Shown here piece by piece: positions 7,702 to 14,777 of a stretch of 15,218 nucleotides of DNA. The notes beneath the pieces are model-generated. The model was not told the origin of the DNA, searched no databases, and saw only the letters and a program-made list of their open reading frames with translations. A program made the translations under genes and the position numbers. Within the stretch, counting starts at the first letter, position 1, and the number at the start of each line of letters is the position of its first letter. Source of the DNA: Flavobacteriales bacterium UBA7325. GTDB lineage: Bacteria > Bacteroidota > Bacteroidia > Flavobacteriales_D > Crocinitomicaceae. Location of the stretch: contig DKPV01000027.1 in NCBI GenBank assembly GCA_002471375.1, positions 624 through 15,841 on the forward strand, written 5' to 3'.

Positions 7702-8199
7702 ATGTCAGAGAAAAATAATGAGTTAATAATTCGCGAAATCGAGTCAGAAGACAACGAAAAATTAGCTTTACTCATTCGTGAAGTCTTAACGGAATTTGGA
7801 ATCAATAGGCCTGGAACGGTCTATACCGATCCTACCACAGACAATCTATTCAAACTTTTTGATAGGGATGATGCAAAATACTGGGTTGCTGAATCAGGAA
7901 TTGAGTTAGTCGGTTGTTGTGGCTATTATCCAACGGAAGGTCTAGATCCAAACTGCGTGGAATTAGTGAAACTGTATGTTCATAAGGATTCGCGAGGATT
8001 GGGGCTAGGCAAAAGGTTAATGGAAACAACCATTGATAGCGCTAGAGATGCGGGCTATGAATCGATTTATTTAGAGACTTTACCTGAACTAAGCAATGCT
8101 GTAGAGTTATACAAAAACCTTGGCTTCAAACCATTAACCTCTCCACTCGGGAATTCAGGTCATTTCGCATGTAATCTATGGATGCTTAAAGAGTTTTAA
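7702..8199 (+). CDS. GNAT family N-acetyltransferase
   Basis: A 165-residue single-domain GNAT enzyme. The order is: an N-terminal strand IIREIESEDNEKLALLIREV, the strand WVAESGIELVGCCGYYP (about 61-77), then VELVKLYVHKDSRGLGLGKRLM (86-107), in which R98-G-L-G-L-G103 is the acetyl-CoA pyrophosphate-binding motif. The usual end is IYLETLPELSNAVELYKNLGFKPL (122-145). It would transfer an acetyl group from acetyl-CoA to an amine; the acceptor is unknown. Length is standard. The stop TAA at 8197-8199 overlaps the stop of the convergent helicase gene, so there is no space for a terminator between them. Confidence 0.85.
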   Translation: MSEKNNELIIREIESEDNEKLALLIREVLTEFGINRPGTVYTDPTTDNLFKLFDRDDAKYWVAESGIELVGCCGYYPTEGLDPNCVELVKLYVHKDSRGLGLGKRLMETTIDSARDAGYESIYLETLPELSNAVELYKNLGFKPLTSPLGNSGHFACNLWMLKEF

Positions 8200-9551
8200 C
8201 CTCTCTTTTGCCGTTTGTGGTACGTTTTATCGCCTCTTGTTTGAGCCTTTTTGTACTTCTTCTTGATGTTTCTTTTGTAGCTGCCTCCTTGATTTGTTTT
8301 TTGATTCTTATCCTTCTTCTCGTGAGTTGATGCCCCCCTTTCTTCGAATTTCATGTTTCGATCTGGGTTCTTCAACATCGCATCTTCTGGCTGCTCCTCG
8401 GGAATAAGTTTCGTGGAGATTTGTACTTCGGATGGCATTTCAAGAACAGGAACCTTATAGTTCATCAATTCTTCAATACCTTCTCGCCACTTCTGTTCCT
8501 TTTCTGTAGAAAACAAAATTGCATTCCCTTCTTTTTCGGCCCTTCCTGTTCGTCCAATGCGATGCATATAATTCTCTGGAAAAGCAGGAGTATCGAAATT
8601 GATGACATGAGTAATCTTCTCTAAATCAAGACCTCTGGACATGATGTCCGTTGATATAAGAATACGATTCTGTCCTTCATCAAACTCCTCGATTGAACGG
8701 ATTCTGTAATTCTGAGACTTATTCGAGTGGATCACGCAAGTCTCATCACCATGCAATTCATCCATTTCTTCGAAGAGACGATCGGCCATCTTTTTATTCG
8801 ATGTAAAGACAAGAACTTTTTTAAACTCGTCTTGATCGACTAAGAGGCTTTGAAGAAGATTAACTTTCGTGTAAAAATTGGGGACATCATATCTTGCCTG
8901 GCTAATATTATCAAGTGGAGTCCCACTTACAGCAATAGAAATCTTCTTAGGGTCAACGAAAAAGTGATCAATCAAAGCTTCAACATGATCAGTCATTGTT
9001 GCCGAGAACATGATGTTTTGACGTCTCTCCGGAAGAAGTTCCAAAATGTTTGAAAGCTGATAACGAAAACCTAGGTCCAGCATAACATCAACTTCGTCTA
9101 TCACGAGTTTCTTAATTCCTTTCAGGGACATGGACTGATCTAAGGCAAGATCATAGATTCTTCCAGGTGTAGCAATAACAATATCTGTTCCTTCAGCAAG
9201 AGCAACTCGCTGTCTCTTGATATTGACACCGCCATATATCCCGAGCACCCTACAATTCATGTATTTGGTCAACTCTTCTAGATCCTTAACAACTTGAATC
9301 ACTAATTCTCGCGTAGGCACCAGAATCAATGTTCTTGGGAAGTAATCTTTGGAAAACTTATGCTCCGTAAGAATTGGAAGTGAGTAGGCTAATGTCTTAC
9401 CTGTACCAGTCTGAGCGATACCTAGAACATCTTTTCCGGAAAGAACTACAGAGTAAGCCTGTTCCTGAATAGCTGTCGGTGTATCGAAGCCTAAATCATT
9501 AAGCGCATTCCGTAATGGTTTCTTGAGATCAAATTGTTCGAAGGATGCCAT
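8196..9551 (-). CDS. DEAD-box-type ATP-dependent RNA helicase with DEVD motif
   Basis: A 451-residue helicase with all core motifs: Q motif GFDTPTAIQEQA (21-32), motif I AQTGTGKT (46-53), Ia PTREL (79-83), Ib TPGR (128-131), motif II DEVD (152-155), SAT (183-185), motif V STDIMSRGLDL (300-310) and motif VI HRIGRTGR (330-337). Motif II has Val in place of Ala, a conservative change that keeps both acidic residues. The C-terminal 60 or so residues are lysine- and arginine-rich and probably bind RNA, as in RhlE-like helicases. The expected job is ATP-driven unwinding or remodelling of structured RNA, in ribosome assembly, RNA turnover or cold adaptation. A good promoter precedes it. Its TAA overlaps the GNAT stop. 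Subfamily (RhlE-like) is not certain. Confidence 0.9.
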   Translation of the reverse strand: MASFEQFDLKKPLRNALNDLGFDTPTAIQEQAYSVVLSGKDVLGIAQTGTGKTLAYSLPILTEHKFSKDYFPRTLILVPTRELVIQVVKDLEELTKYMNCRVLGIYGGVNIKRQRVALAEGTDIVIATPGRIYDLALDQSMSLKGIKKLVIDEVDVMLDLGFRYQLSNILELLPERRQNIMFSATMTDHVEALIDHFFVDPKKISIAVSGTPLDNISQARYDVPNFYTKVNLLQSLLVDQDEFKKVLVFTSNKKMADRLFEEMDELHGDETCVIHSNKSQNYRIRSIEEFDEGQNRILISTDIMSRGLDLEKITHVINFDTPAFPENYMHRIGRTGRAEKEGNAILFSTEKEQKWREGIEELMNYKVPVLEMPSEVQISTKLIPEEQPEDAMLKNPDRNMKFEERGASTHEKKDKNQKTNQGGSYKRNIKKKYKKAQTRGDKTYHKRQKRG

Positions 9552-9567
9552 GCTGATTAATTTACTG

Positions 9568-9595
9568 CAAAGATACGATATTTAATCACCTCCAA
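9568..9595 (-). promoter_or_regulatory. Promoter of the RNA helicase gene
   Basis: Read on the minus strand, TTG (9595-9593) is followed after 17 bases by TATCTTTG (9575-9568), a full match to the Bacteroidota promoter pattern. Transcription would start around 9561, about ten bases before the ATG at 9551. The -33 element lies next to the TAA at 9597-9599 that ends the broken upstream gene. Confidence 0.6.
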
Positions 9596-9596
9596 T

Positions 9597-9956
9597 TTAG
9601 TTTGCCTTTGTGATGCCGTTAATTTCTTCAAGAATTGACGCGTCAAACATCAATTCCATTTTTGCTCCGCTCTAACTTGAAGAAAAAACTGTTTTAAAAC
9701 TTTTCTTAGTGCTGTCAGCTGCATCGATCGAAACAGAATTGATTTTTTCATCAAATATTGGTCCTCTCTTGGTTTTTTTAGATGAAGAAATTATTAAAGC
9801 ACCAAGAAATCCTCCAACAGCATTAACACGATGTTGTTCGAACACGATACGTTGGTTTTTTACGATTAAATTTCCAGGGAATACCTGCATTTTTTTCTTA
9901 CACCAAAGCACAGGAGATTTCCTAAGTAGTTCTTTTTCGTCTTGTAATAATTCCAC
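9597..9956 (-). pseudogene. Small PH/GRAM-like protein interrupted by in-frame TAG
   Basis: The frame runs from a GTG at 9956 for 94 codons to TAG at 9672-9674, then continues in the same frame for 24 codons to TAA at 9597. The first part has MQVFPGNLIVKNQRIVFEQHR, which resembles the opening strands of GRAM/bacterial PH domains, then a low-complexity basic loop (SSSKKTKRG) and KINSVSIDAADS and SFKTVF. After the TAG come SGAKMELMFDASILEEINGI, plausible as the last strand and the C-terminal helix of such a domain. The full form would be about 119 residues. There is no ATG start; the frame is open only eight codons further upstream, without ATG, so the start may also be damaged. GRAM/PH-like domains usually mediate binding, often to lipids; no role is assigned here. 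Confidence 0.5.
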
Positions 9957-10021
9957 GAGAGTGTTTTCAGAAATGGATTATAATGATACTGTAAATTCTT
10001 GATAATAAGGAGGTATAGGGT

Positions 10022-10053
10022 AAAAAAAAAGAGCTGCCAAAGCCGCTCTTTTT
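10022..10053 (-). terminator. Intrinsic terminator of the cold-shock-domain gene
   Basis: AAAAAGAGC (10026-10034) and GCTCTTTTT (10045-10053) form a perfect nine-base stem around a ten-base loop. On the minus strand the stem is followed by a run of T (complement of 10022-10030). It lies 23 bases after the TAG of the cold-shock gene. Because the stem is A/T-flanked on both sides it may also work weakly in the other direction. Confidence 0.75.
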
Positions 10054-10075
10054 AAATGATATATTGATTCCTTTA

Positions 10076-10525
10076 CTAAAGAACGTTCACCTTTACAGCA
10101 ACCATTCCTTTTGGACCTTTCTCTAGCTCGTAGTTCACTTTGTTGCCTTCTGCAATTTGGTCGTTACAGTTGTTAATATGAACAAAGTAACTATCCTGAC
10201 CGTTACTATCTTTGATAAATCCAAAACCTTTTTTGTCATCAAAGAAGCTAACACGTCCTTCGTGAACTGGGTCATACTCCTCAGCCTCTTTTTTAGGAAC
10301 ACCGATTTCAATGTTCTCAGCTTTAATTTCCTTCTTCTTGACAGTTGGATCCGGAGGTGTTGTTGATATAGCTCCATTCTCATCCACGTATGCCATCATT
10401 TCATCCAATCCTCCTCCGGTAGAGTTGCTTTTGCGCTCTTCACGGCGCATTGCTTTCTCTTTCTTCTTCTGTTGTTTCTTTTTTTCTTTTTCTTTCTTAC
10501 CGAAAGTTTCGCTTGATCTTGCCAT
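10076..10525 (-). CDS. Cold-shock-domain protein with long charged N-terminus
   Basis: A 149-residue protein. Residues 1-33 are extremely rich in Lys, Glu and Arg (a run such as KKEKEKKKQQKKKEK), and residues 35-85 form a linker with GGGLDEMMAYVDENG. A cold-shock domain fills the rest (about 87-149): EGRVSFFDDKKGFGFIKD carries RNP1 (KGFGFI, 99-104) and DSYFVHI carries RNP2 (112-117). It should bind single-stranded RNA or DNA and act as an RNA chaperone; the basic tail probably increases nucleic-acid binding. Classic CspA-type proteins are about 70 residues, so this is the extended form seen in Bacteroidota. The stop is a tandem TAG-TAA, followed by a clear intrinsic terminator. Confidence 0.9.
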   Translation of the reverse strand: MARSSETFGKKEKEKKKQQKKKEKAMRREERKSNSTGGGLDEMMAYVDENGAISTTPPDPTVKKKEIKAENIEIGVPKKEAEEYDPVHEGRVSFFDDKKGFGFIKDSNGQDSYFVHINNCNDQIAEGNKVNYELEKGPKGMVAVKVNVL

Positions 10526-10581
10526 TAATTATTTTTTCTTAAATCTTATGGAATTCAACATGAATATACCCTAAGACGCGA

Positions 10582-10589
10582 CAAAATTA
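10582..10589 (-). promoter_or_regulatory. Possible -7 box of the cold-shock-domain gene
   Basis: On the minus strand the bases read TAATTTTG, matching TAnnTTTG. It would give a leader of about 50 bases before the ATG at 10525. I see no TTG at the expected distance upstream, so only half of the promoter pattern is supported. Confidence 0.35.
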
Positions 10590-10677
10590 ACGATTTGATT
10601 CAAATTATCCTCGGATTCTATATGAAACTTCTGAACAATCAGAGGTGGATGATCGAGATGCACAGCTATTTAGAACG

Positions 10678-11097
10678 CTACATTTTATCAAAATAGAGCC
10701 AATTTCCGTACTCTTTTAAAAACTTGCTTCGTTCGTGTAAAACCTCTTGTTTTCCCTTGTGTTTAAAATACGCTTTAAACTCTACTTCCCCTTCGTGATC
10801 CTTAATAGTACCTTTTGCTGTATCTAATATTTCCAATCGCAACCACCTTAATGATCCGGCCCACTCTTCCAATTCTTTCTTATTTAAATGAGAACGAGTC
10901 ATGGAGTGCTGACTGTCGATAAGATAATTCCCCATTCCCAATACAAACGCAGTATACCTTGACCTCATTAGATCCTCACTAGTAAGGGCATTCGATATGT
11001 TCTGATGAGGACCAGCACAGCAGTCTTTATATGATTTTCCAGTTCCGCAAGGACAATTTTTATTTTTATCCACTATACTTGAGTTAGTTTGTTCCAC
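10678..11097 (-). CDS. YchJ-like SEC-C motif protein
   Basis: A protein of up to 139 residues that opens with a zinc-binding SEC-C motif, NCPCGTGKSYKDCC (residues 14-27; C15, C17, C26, C27). It continues with LTSEDLMRSRYTAFVLGMGNYLIDSQHSMTR, the hallmark block of the YchJ/UPF0225 family. The central WAGSLRWLRLEIL and late VEFKAYFKHKGK also fit. The family has an NTF2-like fold and no established function. The start is uncertain: the GTG at 11097 overlaps a TAGTTTTG promoter-like box, so a GTG eight codons later (11073) may be used. The stop is TAG. It is transcribed towards the cold-shock gene, 152 bases away, and is divergent from the cytochrome-like lipoprotein. Confidence 0.8.
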   Translation of the reverse strand: MEQTNSSIVDKNKNCPCGTGKSYKDCCAGPHQNISNALTSEDLMRSRYTAFVLGMGNYLIDSQHSMTRSHLNKKELEEWAGSLRWLRLEILDTAKGTIKDHEGEVEFKAYFKHKGKQEVLHERSKFLKEYGNWLYFDKM

Positions 11098-11123
11098 AAA
11101 ACTATATATTTAAAAATGGTTTT

Positions 11124-11152
11124 TTGAATCCACTAAAAATGATCTACATTTG
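11124..11152 (+). promoter_or_regulatory. Promoter of the cytochrome-like lipoprotein gene
   Basis: TTG (11124-11126), an 18-base spacer and TACATTTG (11145-11152) match the Bacteroidota promoter pattern fully. It decides the start codon: a TTG at 11150 lies inside the -7 box and cannot be translated from this promoter, whereas the ATG at 11174 lies about 15 bases after the expected transcription start. Confidence 0.65.
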
Positions 11153-11173
11153 AGTATTATCAAAGATCGCCGA

Positions 11174-11551
11174 ATGAAAGCCAATCCAGCAGTTTACATC
11201 CTGTCAGCAATAATTTGCGCTATCAGCCTTGGCTCTTGCAAGAAGGATAAGACACTTGCAGAGTGCGGAATAGAAGGTTGTGAGCCAGGAGCTGTAAGCT
11301 ATGAAAATGACATAGTTCCATTGATAGAACAATCTTGTGCCACGAACCTTGGACCACTAACAGGATGTCATGATGCATGGATCTTTGAATACGATAACGT
11401 AAAATCATCGGTCGATGCAGGGACGTTTTGGAACGCCATTTCTAATAAGAGTATGCCCAAAATCCCGAATAGTTTTGGTATCGATACACTCACTCAAGCT
11501 GAATATGAAATGTTTGAATGTTGGATTTGTGATGGAGCGCCTAAAAACTAA
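11174..11551 (+). CDS. Cytochrome-c-like lipoprotein with unusual heme motif
   Basis: The ATG at 11174 is chosen because of the promoter and because it gives a clean lipoprotein signal (MKANPAVYILSAIICAISLGSC). The Cys of LGSC would be lipidated after signal peptidase II cleavage. The 125-residue precursor then has SYENDIVPLIEQSC, a GCHDAW segment, YDNVKSSVDAGTFWNAI, SMPKIP and LTQAEYEMFECWICDGAPKN. This layout is that of small c-type cytochrome-like lipoproteins of Bacteroidota, with His as one heme ligand and the Met of SMPK as a candidate for the other. Here the two Cys are nine residues apart (CX9CH) instead of the usual CxxCH or a slightly longer form, so covalent heme attachment is doubtful. 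The TAA overlaps the stop of the convergent aminotransferase gene. Confidence 0.6.
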   Translation: MKANPAVYILSAIICAISLGSCKKDKTLAECGIEGCEPGAVSYENDIVPLIEQSCATNLGPLTGCHDAWIFEYDNVKSSVDAGTFWNAISNKSMPKIPNSFGIDTLTQAEYEMFECWICDGAPKN

Positions 11552-12402
11552 TGTTGTCTTGGTCTTGCCCATGAATCGTTGAGGAGTCCTATCATTCTTC
11601 GAGAAATCGTATTGAAGTAGCGCTTTGTTCTATACCCGCTCGCCCAGGTAATTCCGGAGATCGCGTTTGTGAGAAAGATTTCATCAGCAACTAAGAGGTT
11701 TTGAGGTAATATATTACACTCGTAAACCTTTATCCCATTCTTAATGGCAAGATTAATGATTTGCATTCTCATTGTGCCAGCCAGACACCCCTCTTCTAGT
11801 CCAGGCGTATAAAGAACCCCATTACTAACCACAAAGAGGTTTGAATTTGTTGACTCGAGAATTCCACCTTGAAAATTAGCTATCAAATAATCGTCTAACC
11901 CCTTCTCTTTAGCAGCGATAGCTGCTAACACATAGAGTAAGCCGTTCTTTGTTTTGAAGTTCGATAAAGAGGACTTGTCCTTCTTATGCTCCATATAGAT
12001 ATCAATCTCTTTCCCTTTCGGGTTCAATTCGAAACGGTTTAATTCAAGCGGATAAACCTCAATCAAAAACTCAACTTCATTAACCTCAGGTAAGTAGGTG
12101 CCTCCTCTCGATCTGTCTAAGGAAATTCGGCACTTCCCTCCGTCCTTAATATTCGATTTATCTAAAAGTTCTTGGATTTTATCTGCGAAGAAAGCTTCGT
12201 CAAAGTAGCTGGGTGGGCGCATTTTAATCTTCGTGGCTCCCTCCAACATCCGTTTCACATGGTTCCCCATATTTATTGGCTTGCCATCAAATATCCGAAT
12301 ACTCTCAAAGACCCCATCACCGTACATGTGACCACGATTTCCAGCTCGGATCACATAAGAATCCGAAGGGAGAATATCACCGTTATTGTTAATATATAGC
12401 AT
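11548..12402 (-). CDS. Class IV (fold type IV) PLP-dependent aminotransferase or aminodeoxychorismate lyase
   Basis: A 284-residue protein of normal family length. GHMYGDGVFESIRIFDGKP (24-42) is the signature N-terminal block, followed by NHVKRML. SNFKTKNGLLYVLA (147-160) contains the probable PLP-binding lysine K150. GGILESTNSNLFVV (179-192) and EEGCLAGTMRMQII (203-216) contribute phosphate and substrate contacts, and ADEIFLTNAISGI (239-251) is the conserved late block. Members include branched-chain aminotransferase (IlvE), D-amino-acid aminotransferase and 4-amino-4-deoxychorismate lyase (PabC). The short length slightly favours a PabC-like role in folate synthesis, but sequence alone does not settle it. 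It starts 2 bases after the rhomboid stop, so the two are probably co-transcribed. The stop is TAG. Confidence 0.75.
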   Translation of the reverse strand: MLYINNNGDILPSDSYVIRAGNRGHMYGDGVFESIRIFDGKPINMGNHVKRMLEGATKIKMRPPSYFDEAFFADKIQELLDKSNIKDGGKCRISLDRSRGGTYLPEVNEVEFLIEVYPLELNRFELNPKGKEIDIYMEHKKDKSSLSNFKTKNGLLYVLAAIAAKEKGLDDYLIANFQGGILESTNSNLFVVSNGVLYTPGLEEGCLAGTMRMQIINLAIKNGIKVYECNILPQNLLVADEIFLTNAISGITWASGYRTKRYFNTISRRMIGLLNDSWARPRQH

Positions 12403-12404
12403 GC

Positions 12405-13082
12405 TTAAAAAACTAGTTGAATCAGTTCTTTTCCTTTATCAATATTAATAATTAATACGTAAAGAACTCCAAAAATTGCCCCTCCAATATGCGCATCGTG
12501 GGCTACACCTGTGTTTCCTCGCTTGTCCAAATAGAATTCATAAGCCAAGTAAAGCGGTCCAAAAATGTATGCTGGAATCCCAATTGGAATGAACATAATG
12601 TTAAGTTCCATAGTTGGGTTCCACAAAATAGCAGCAAAAATTACTGCGGAAACCGCACCCGATGCACCAAGAGATCTGTATTGATTGTTATCTTGATTTC
12701 TGATGAATGGTAAAATTGTCGCGAATAAACCGCCCAAAACGAAGATCGTCAGAAAATGAAGTTGTCCTCCAATATTACCGTATGTTGGAATCAATCCGTC
12801 ATTCAAGTGGAATACATCCGATGGATCGCCAACGGCATAATAACTACCTCCTATTTGTGTTAAAAGGCTATTTCCTAAGAAGTAGAGAGAAACCATATTG
12901 AAGATCAAATGCCCCATGTCTCCATGTATGAATATATGAGTAAAGGCTCGGTAATACTGTCCATCCTTTTTGCAGAGGTACGGCACGTATAGCATTTTAT
13001 CTAGGAAGGGCCTATCATTGAAAGCCTTAAGAGAAATCCCAACAATAATCAGTATTATTATAATTAGTATATTAATTGCCAT
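12405..13082 (-). CDS. Rhomboid family intramembrane serine protease
   Basis: A 225-residue polytopic membrane protein with the full rhomboid active-site set. The oxyanion-hole block is THIFIHGDMGHLIFNM (H53, H58, N62, with the same spacing as H145, H150 and N154 of E. coli GlpG). The catalytic serine lies in SLGASGAVSAV (S141 of GASG), and the catalytic histidine is in HDAHIGGAIFG (most likely H198). Hydrophobic segments are visible at about 2-18, 50-72, 108-126, 140-155, 162-183 and 197-213, consistent with six helices. A polar loop (about 75-106) separates the first two core helices. It should cleave membrane proteins within or near the bilayer; the substrate is unknown. Upstream it is divergent from the L,D-transpeptidase gene. 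Confidence 0.9.
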   Translation of the reverse strand: MAINILIIIILIIVGISLKAFNDRPFLDKMLYVPYLCKKDGQYYRAFTHIFIHGDMGHLIFNMVSLYFLGNSLLTQIGGSYYAVGDPSDVFHLNDGLIPTYGNIGGQLHFLTIFVLGGLFATILPFIRNQDNNQYRSLGASGAVSAVIFAAILWNPTMELNIMFIPIGIPAYIFGPLYLAYEFYLDKRGNTGVAHDAHIGGAIFGVLYVLIINIDKGKELIQLVF

Positions 13083-13156
13083 AGAAATGAACTACCTTCG
13101 TTTTTGATTGTACACGAATGTAATCATTTCTGAAAAAGATATTCAACCTACGAACA

Positions 13157-14743
13157 ATGTATACACGTATCATACCTCTACTTCACATAGCAGTAATAAG
13201 TGTTATTCTAATCGGGTGCTCCGAAGATAGTGAAGTTGTTCCAGAGCTAACATTTGAAAATCAAGACATTCCCGTTGCAGAAAAAATGAAGAAGGCGCTC
13301 ACAAAAGATTATGTCGCTCAACTCGGAATTAATGATGATGATCTAAAATATTTAAAATCATTTTACAACGAACGTAATTTTGCTCCAATTTGGATTAATG
13401 ATTCGACGCTGACCCAAAATGGCGAAAATGTTAAGCAGGTTATGAAAAGGCCTGAGCAACTTGGGGTCACAGCAGGGAGGCATAAGTGTAAAAAGGGAAC
13501 TAGTTTCATTCATGATGAGCTTCTGAATACCTATTTAATTGCTAGAGTCGCTAATGACCTTGAAAATGGCTTGATTGATTACGAAAAGAAGAAAAAGAAA
13601 ACAGTTGGTTTGATAAGCCCTACTCGCTTAAAAGAGTACACTACTCTTTCTGACAGTGTAGATGTTAGATTACAATTTTTGGATTTAGGGCCAAAGGATT
13701 CATCTTATGTGGTTCTGAGCAAAGGTTTGATGAGCTTAATGGATAATTACCCTATGGACACGAACACTTTTGAGGTCCATACAATAAAGAAAGATACGCT
13801 TGAAGCGTATAAAAGAGCTACGGAAGCATTATTATCAAAGGGATATCTCAAAATTGACAATGACACAAACGAGATGTTTCTTGCATTGAAAGAATTCCAA
13901 CTTCAAAATGGTCTTAAGCCCGATGCTGTAATTGGAAAGTACACCTCCCGTGCCCTAAATGAAAGCACTGTTCATCGTAGAGATAGAATCATACTTGCTA
14001 TGGATAAAATAAGGACTCATGAGACTTATCCAGAAAAGTACATACACATTAATATACCGGAATATAAATTACGCTTTTATATCAATGATAGTTTAAAAAG
14101 CGATCATAATATCGTTGTAGGCAAGGATAAAAATCAAACGCCTGAATTGACTTCCAAACTGAAAACTATTGTAGCTTATCCATTCTGGAATGTTCCCTAC
14201 TCTATTTCAAGTAAGGAGATTCTTCCGGCTGTTAAATACGATTCAGGTTATTTAGCTAAACACGATTACAAAATCTATAAAAATGGTGAAGAAGTAGATC
14301 CATCAGCCGTGAATTGGAGTCGGATTGGCCAAACATCATTTCCATATAAAGTAGTTCAAGGACCTGGGAGATCGAATAGCCTTGGTATTATTAAGTTTCA
14401 ATTCCCGAACAGTCATAGTGTCTATTTTCATGATACTCCAAGTAAAGGTTTGTTTGGCGCAGATGTTCGCGCGTATTCACATGGTTGCATGCGAACACAG
14501 AATCCTGTAGAATTAGCTGCAGCTATTCTAGAGAGAGACCAAAAAGGGTATCGAGAGAATGATATTATTGTTGATTCGTTAGATAGTATAATGTTTAAAG
14601 GGGATCGACGTGCAATCAAACTAGTAGATCCTATTCCGGTTTATATTGAGTACGTTACTGTGGTTCGCAAAGGTGAGGATATGATAACACACATCGACAT
14701 CTACGGAAGAGATGAGGAATACCTTAAAATTATGCGTGAGTGA
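13157..14743 (+). CDS. YcbB-like L,D-transpeptidase lipoprotein
   Basis: A 528-residue envelope protein. The signal ends in the lipobox LIGC, so C21 is probably lipidated. Residues about 45-200 form the N-terminal scaffold seen in YcbB/LdtD-type enzymes, including LKSFYNERNFAPIWI. A peptidoglycan-binding-like helix bundle follows (about 215-272; LKEFQLQNGLKPDAVIGKYTSRAL). The YkuD catalytic domain starts near 296 (YIHINIPEYKLRFYIN) and carries an inserted cap (about 350-400). The active site is HDTPSK (H425) and YSHGCMR (S441, H442, C444 nucleophile, R446). It should form 3-3 crosslinks in peptidoglycan or attach proteins to it. The start is the ATG that directly precedes the signal. The gene ends in TGA, 34 bases before rpe on the same strand. 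Confidence 0.9.
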   Translation: MYTRIIPLLHIAVISVILIGCSEDSEVVPELTFENQDIPVAEKMKKALTKDYVAQLGINDDDLKYLKSFYNERNFAPIWINDSTLTQNGENVKQVMKRPEQLGVTAGRHKCKKGTSFIHDELLNTYLIARVANDLENGLIDYEKKKKKTVGLISPTRLKEYTTLSDSVDVRLQFLDLGPKDSSYVVLSKGLMSLMDNYPMDTNTFEVHTIKKDTLEAYKRATEALLSKGYLKIDNDTNEMFLALKEFQLQNGLKPDAVIGKYTSRALNESTVHRRDRIILAMDKIRTHETYPEKYIHINIPEYKLRFYINDSLKSDHNIVVGKDKNQTPELTSKLKTIVAYPFWNVPYSISSKEILPAVKYDSGYLAKHDYKIYKNGEEVDPSAVNWSRIGQTSFPYKVVQGPGRSNSLGIIKFQFPNSHSVYFHDTPSKGLFGADVRAYSHGCMRTQNPVELAAAILERDQKGYRENDIIVDSLDSIMFKGDRRAIKLVDPIPVYIEYVTVVRKGEDMITHIDIYGRDEEYLKIMRE

Positions 14744-14758
14744 TTCAATTAATTGAAT
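14743..14758. promoter_or_regulatory. Perfect 16-base palindrome in the rpe upstream region
   Basis: ATTCAATTAATTGAAT is its own reverse complement. It begins on the last base of the transpeptidase stop codon and touches the first base of the rpe -7 box, a position suitable for an operator. It has no T-run directly behind it and is entirely A/T-rich in its centre, so it is a poor terminator. No regulator gene is nearby, and a chance AT-rich palindrome is possible. Confidence 0.25.
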
Positions 14759-14765
14759 AATTTTG
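14758..14765 (+). promoter_or_regulatory. Possible -7 box of rpe
   Basis: TAATTTTG fits TAnnTTTG and lies 12 bases before the ATG at 14778. No TTG is seen at the ideal distance upstream, so rpe may instead, or also, be read through from the transpeptidase gene. Confidence 0.35.
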
Positions 14766-14777
14766 CAAATAAAAAGT

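Noticed and set aside
6652..8199. Kinase, GNAT and VOC genes as an antibiotic-resistance cassette
   Set aside because: The kinase matches the ecdysteroid-kinase-like branch, the substrates of all three are unknown, and no mobile element or repeats bracket them.
1331..9674. Genome-wide reassignment of TAG to an amino acid
   Set aside because: TAG terminates the DUF2807, VOC, cold-shock, YchJ-like and aminotransferase genes at family-appropriate lengths, and reading past it gives no family-like sequence.
9709..10002. Plus-strand frame opposite the PH/GRAM-like gene
   Set aside because: Its translation has no domain-like features and it mirrors a minus-strand frame with recognisable strands and flanking minus-strand genes.
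10135..10574. Other frames over the cold-shock gene on both strands
   Set aside because: They come from the biased Lys/Glu-rich codons of the real gene and have no independent support.
11150..11173. TTG at 11150 as the start of the cytochrome-like lipoprotein
   Set aside because: It lies in the promoter's -7 box and would put eight charged residues before a normal lipoprotein signal.
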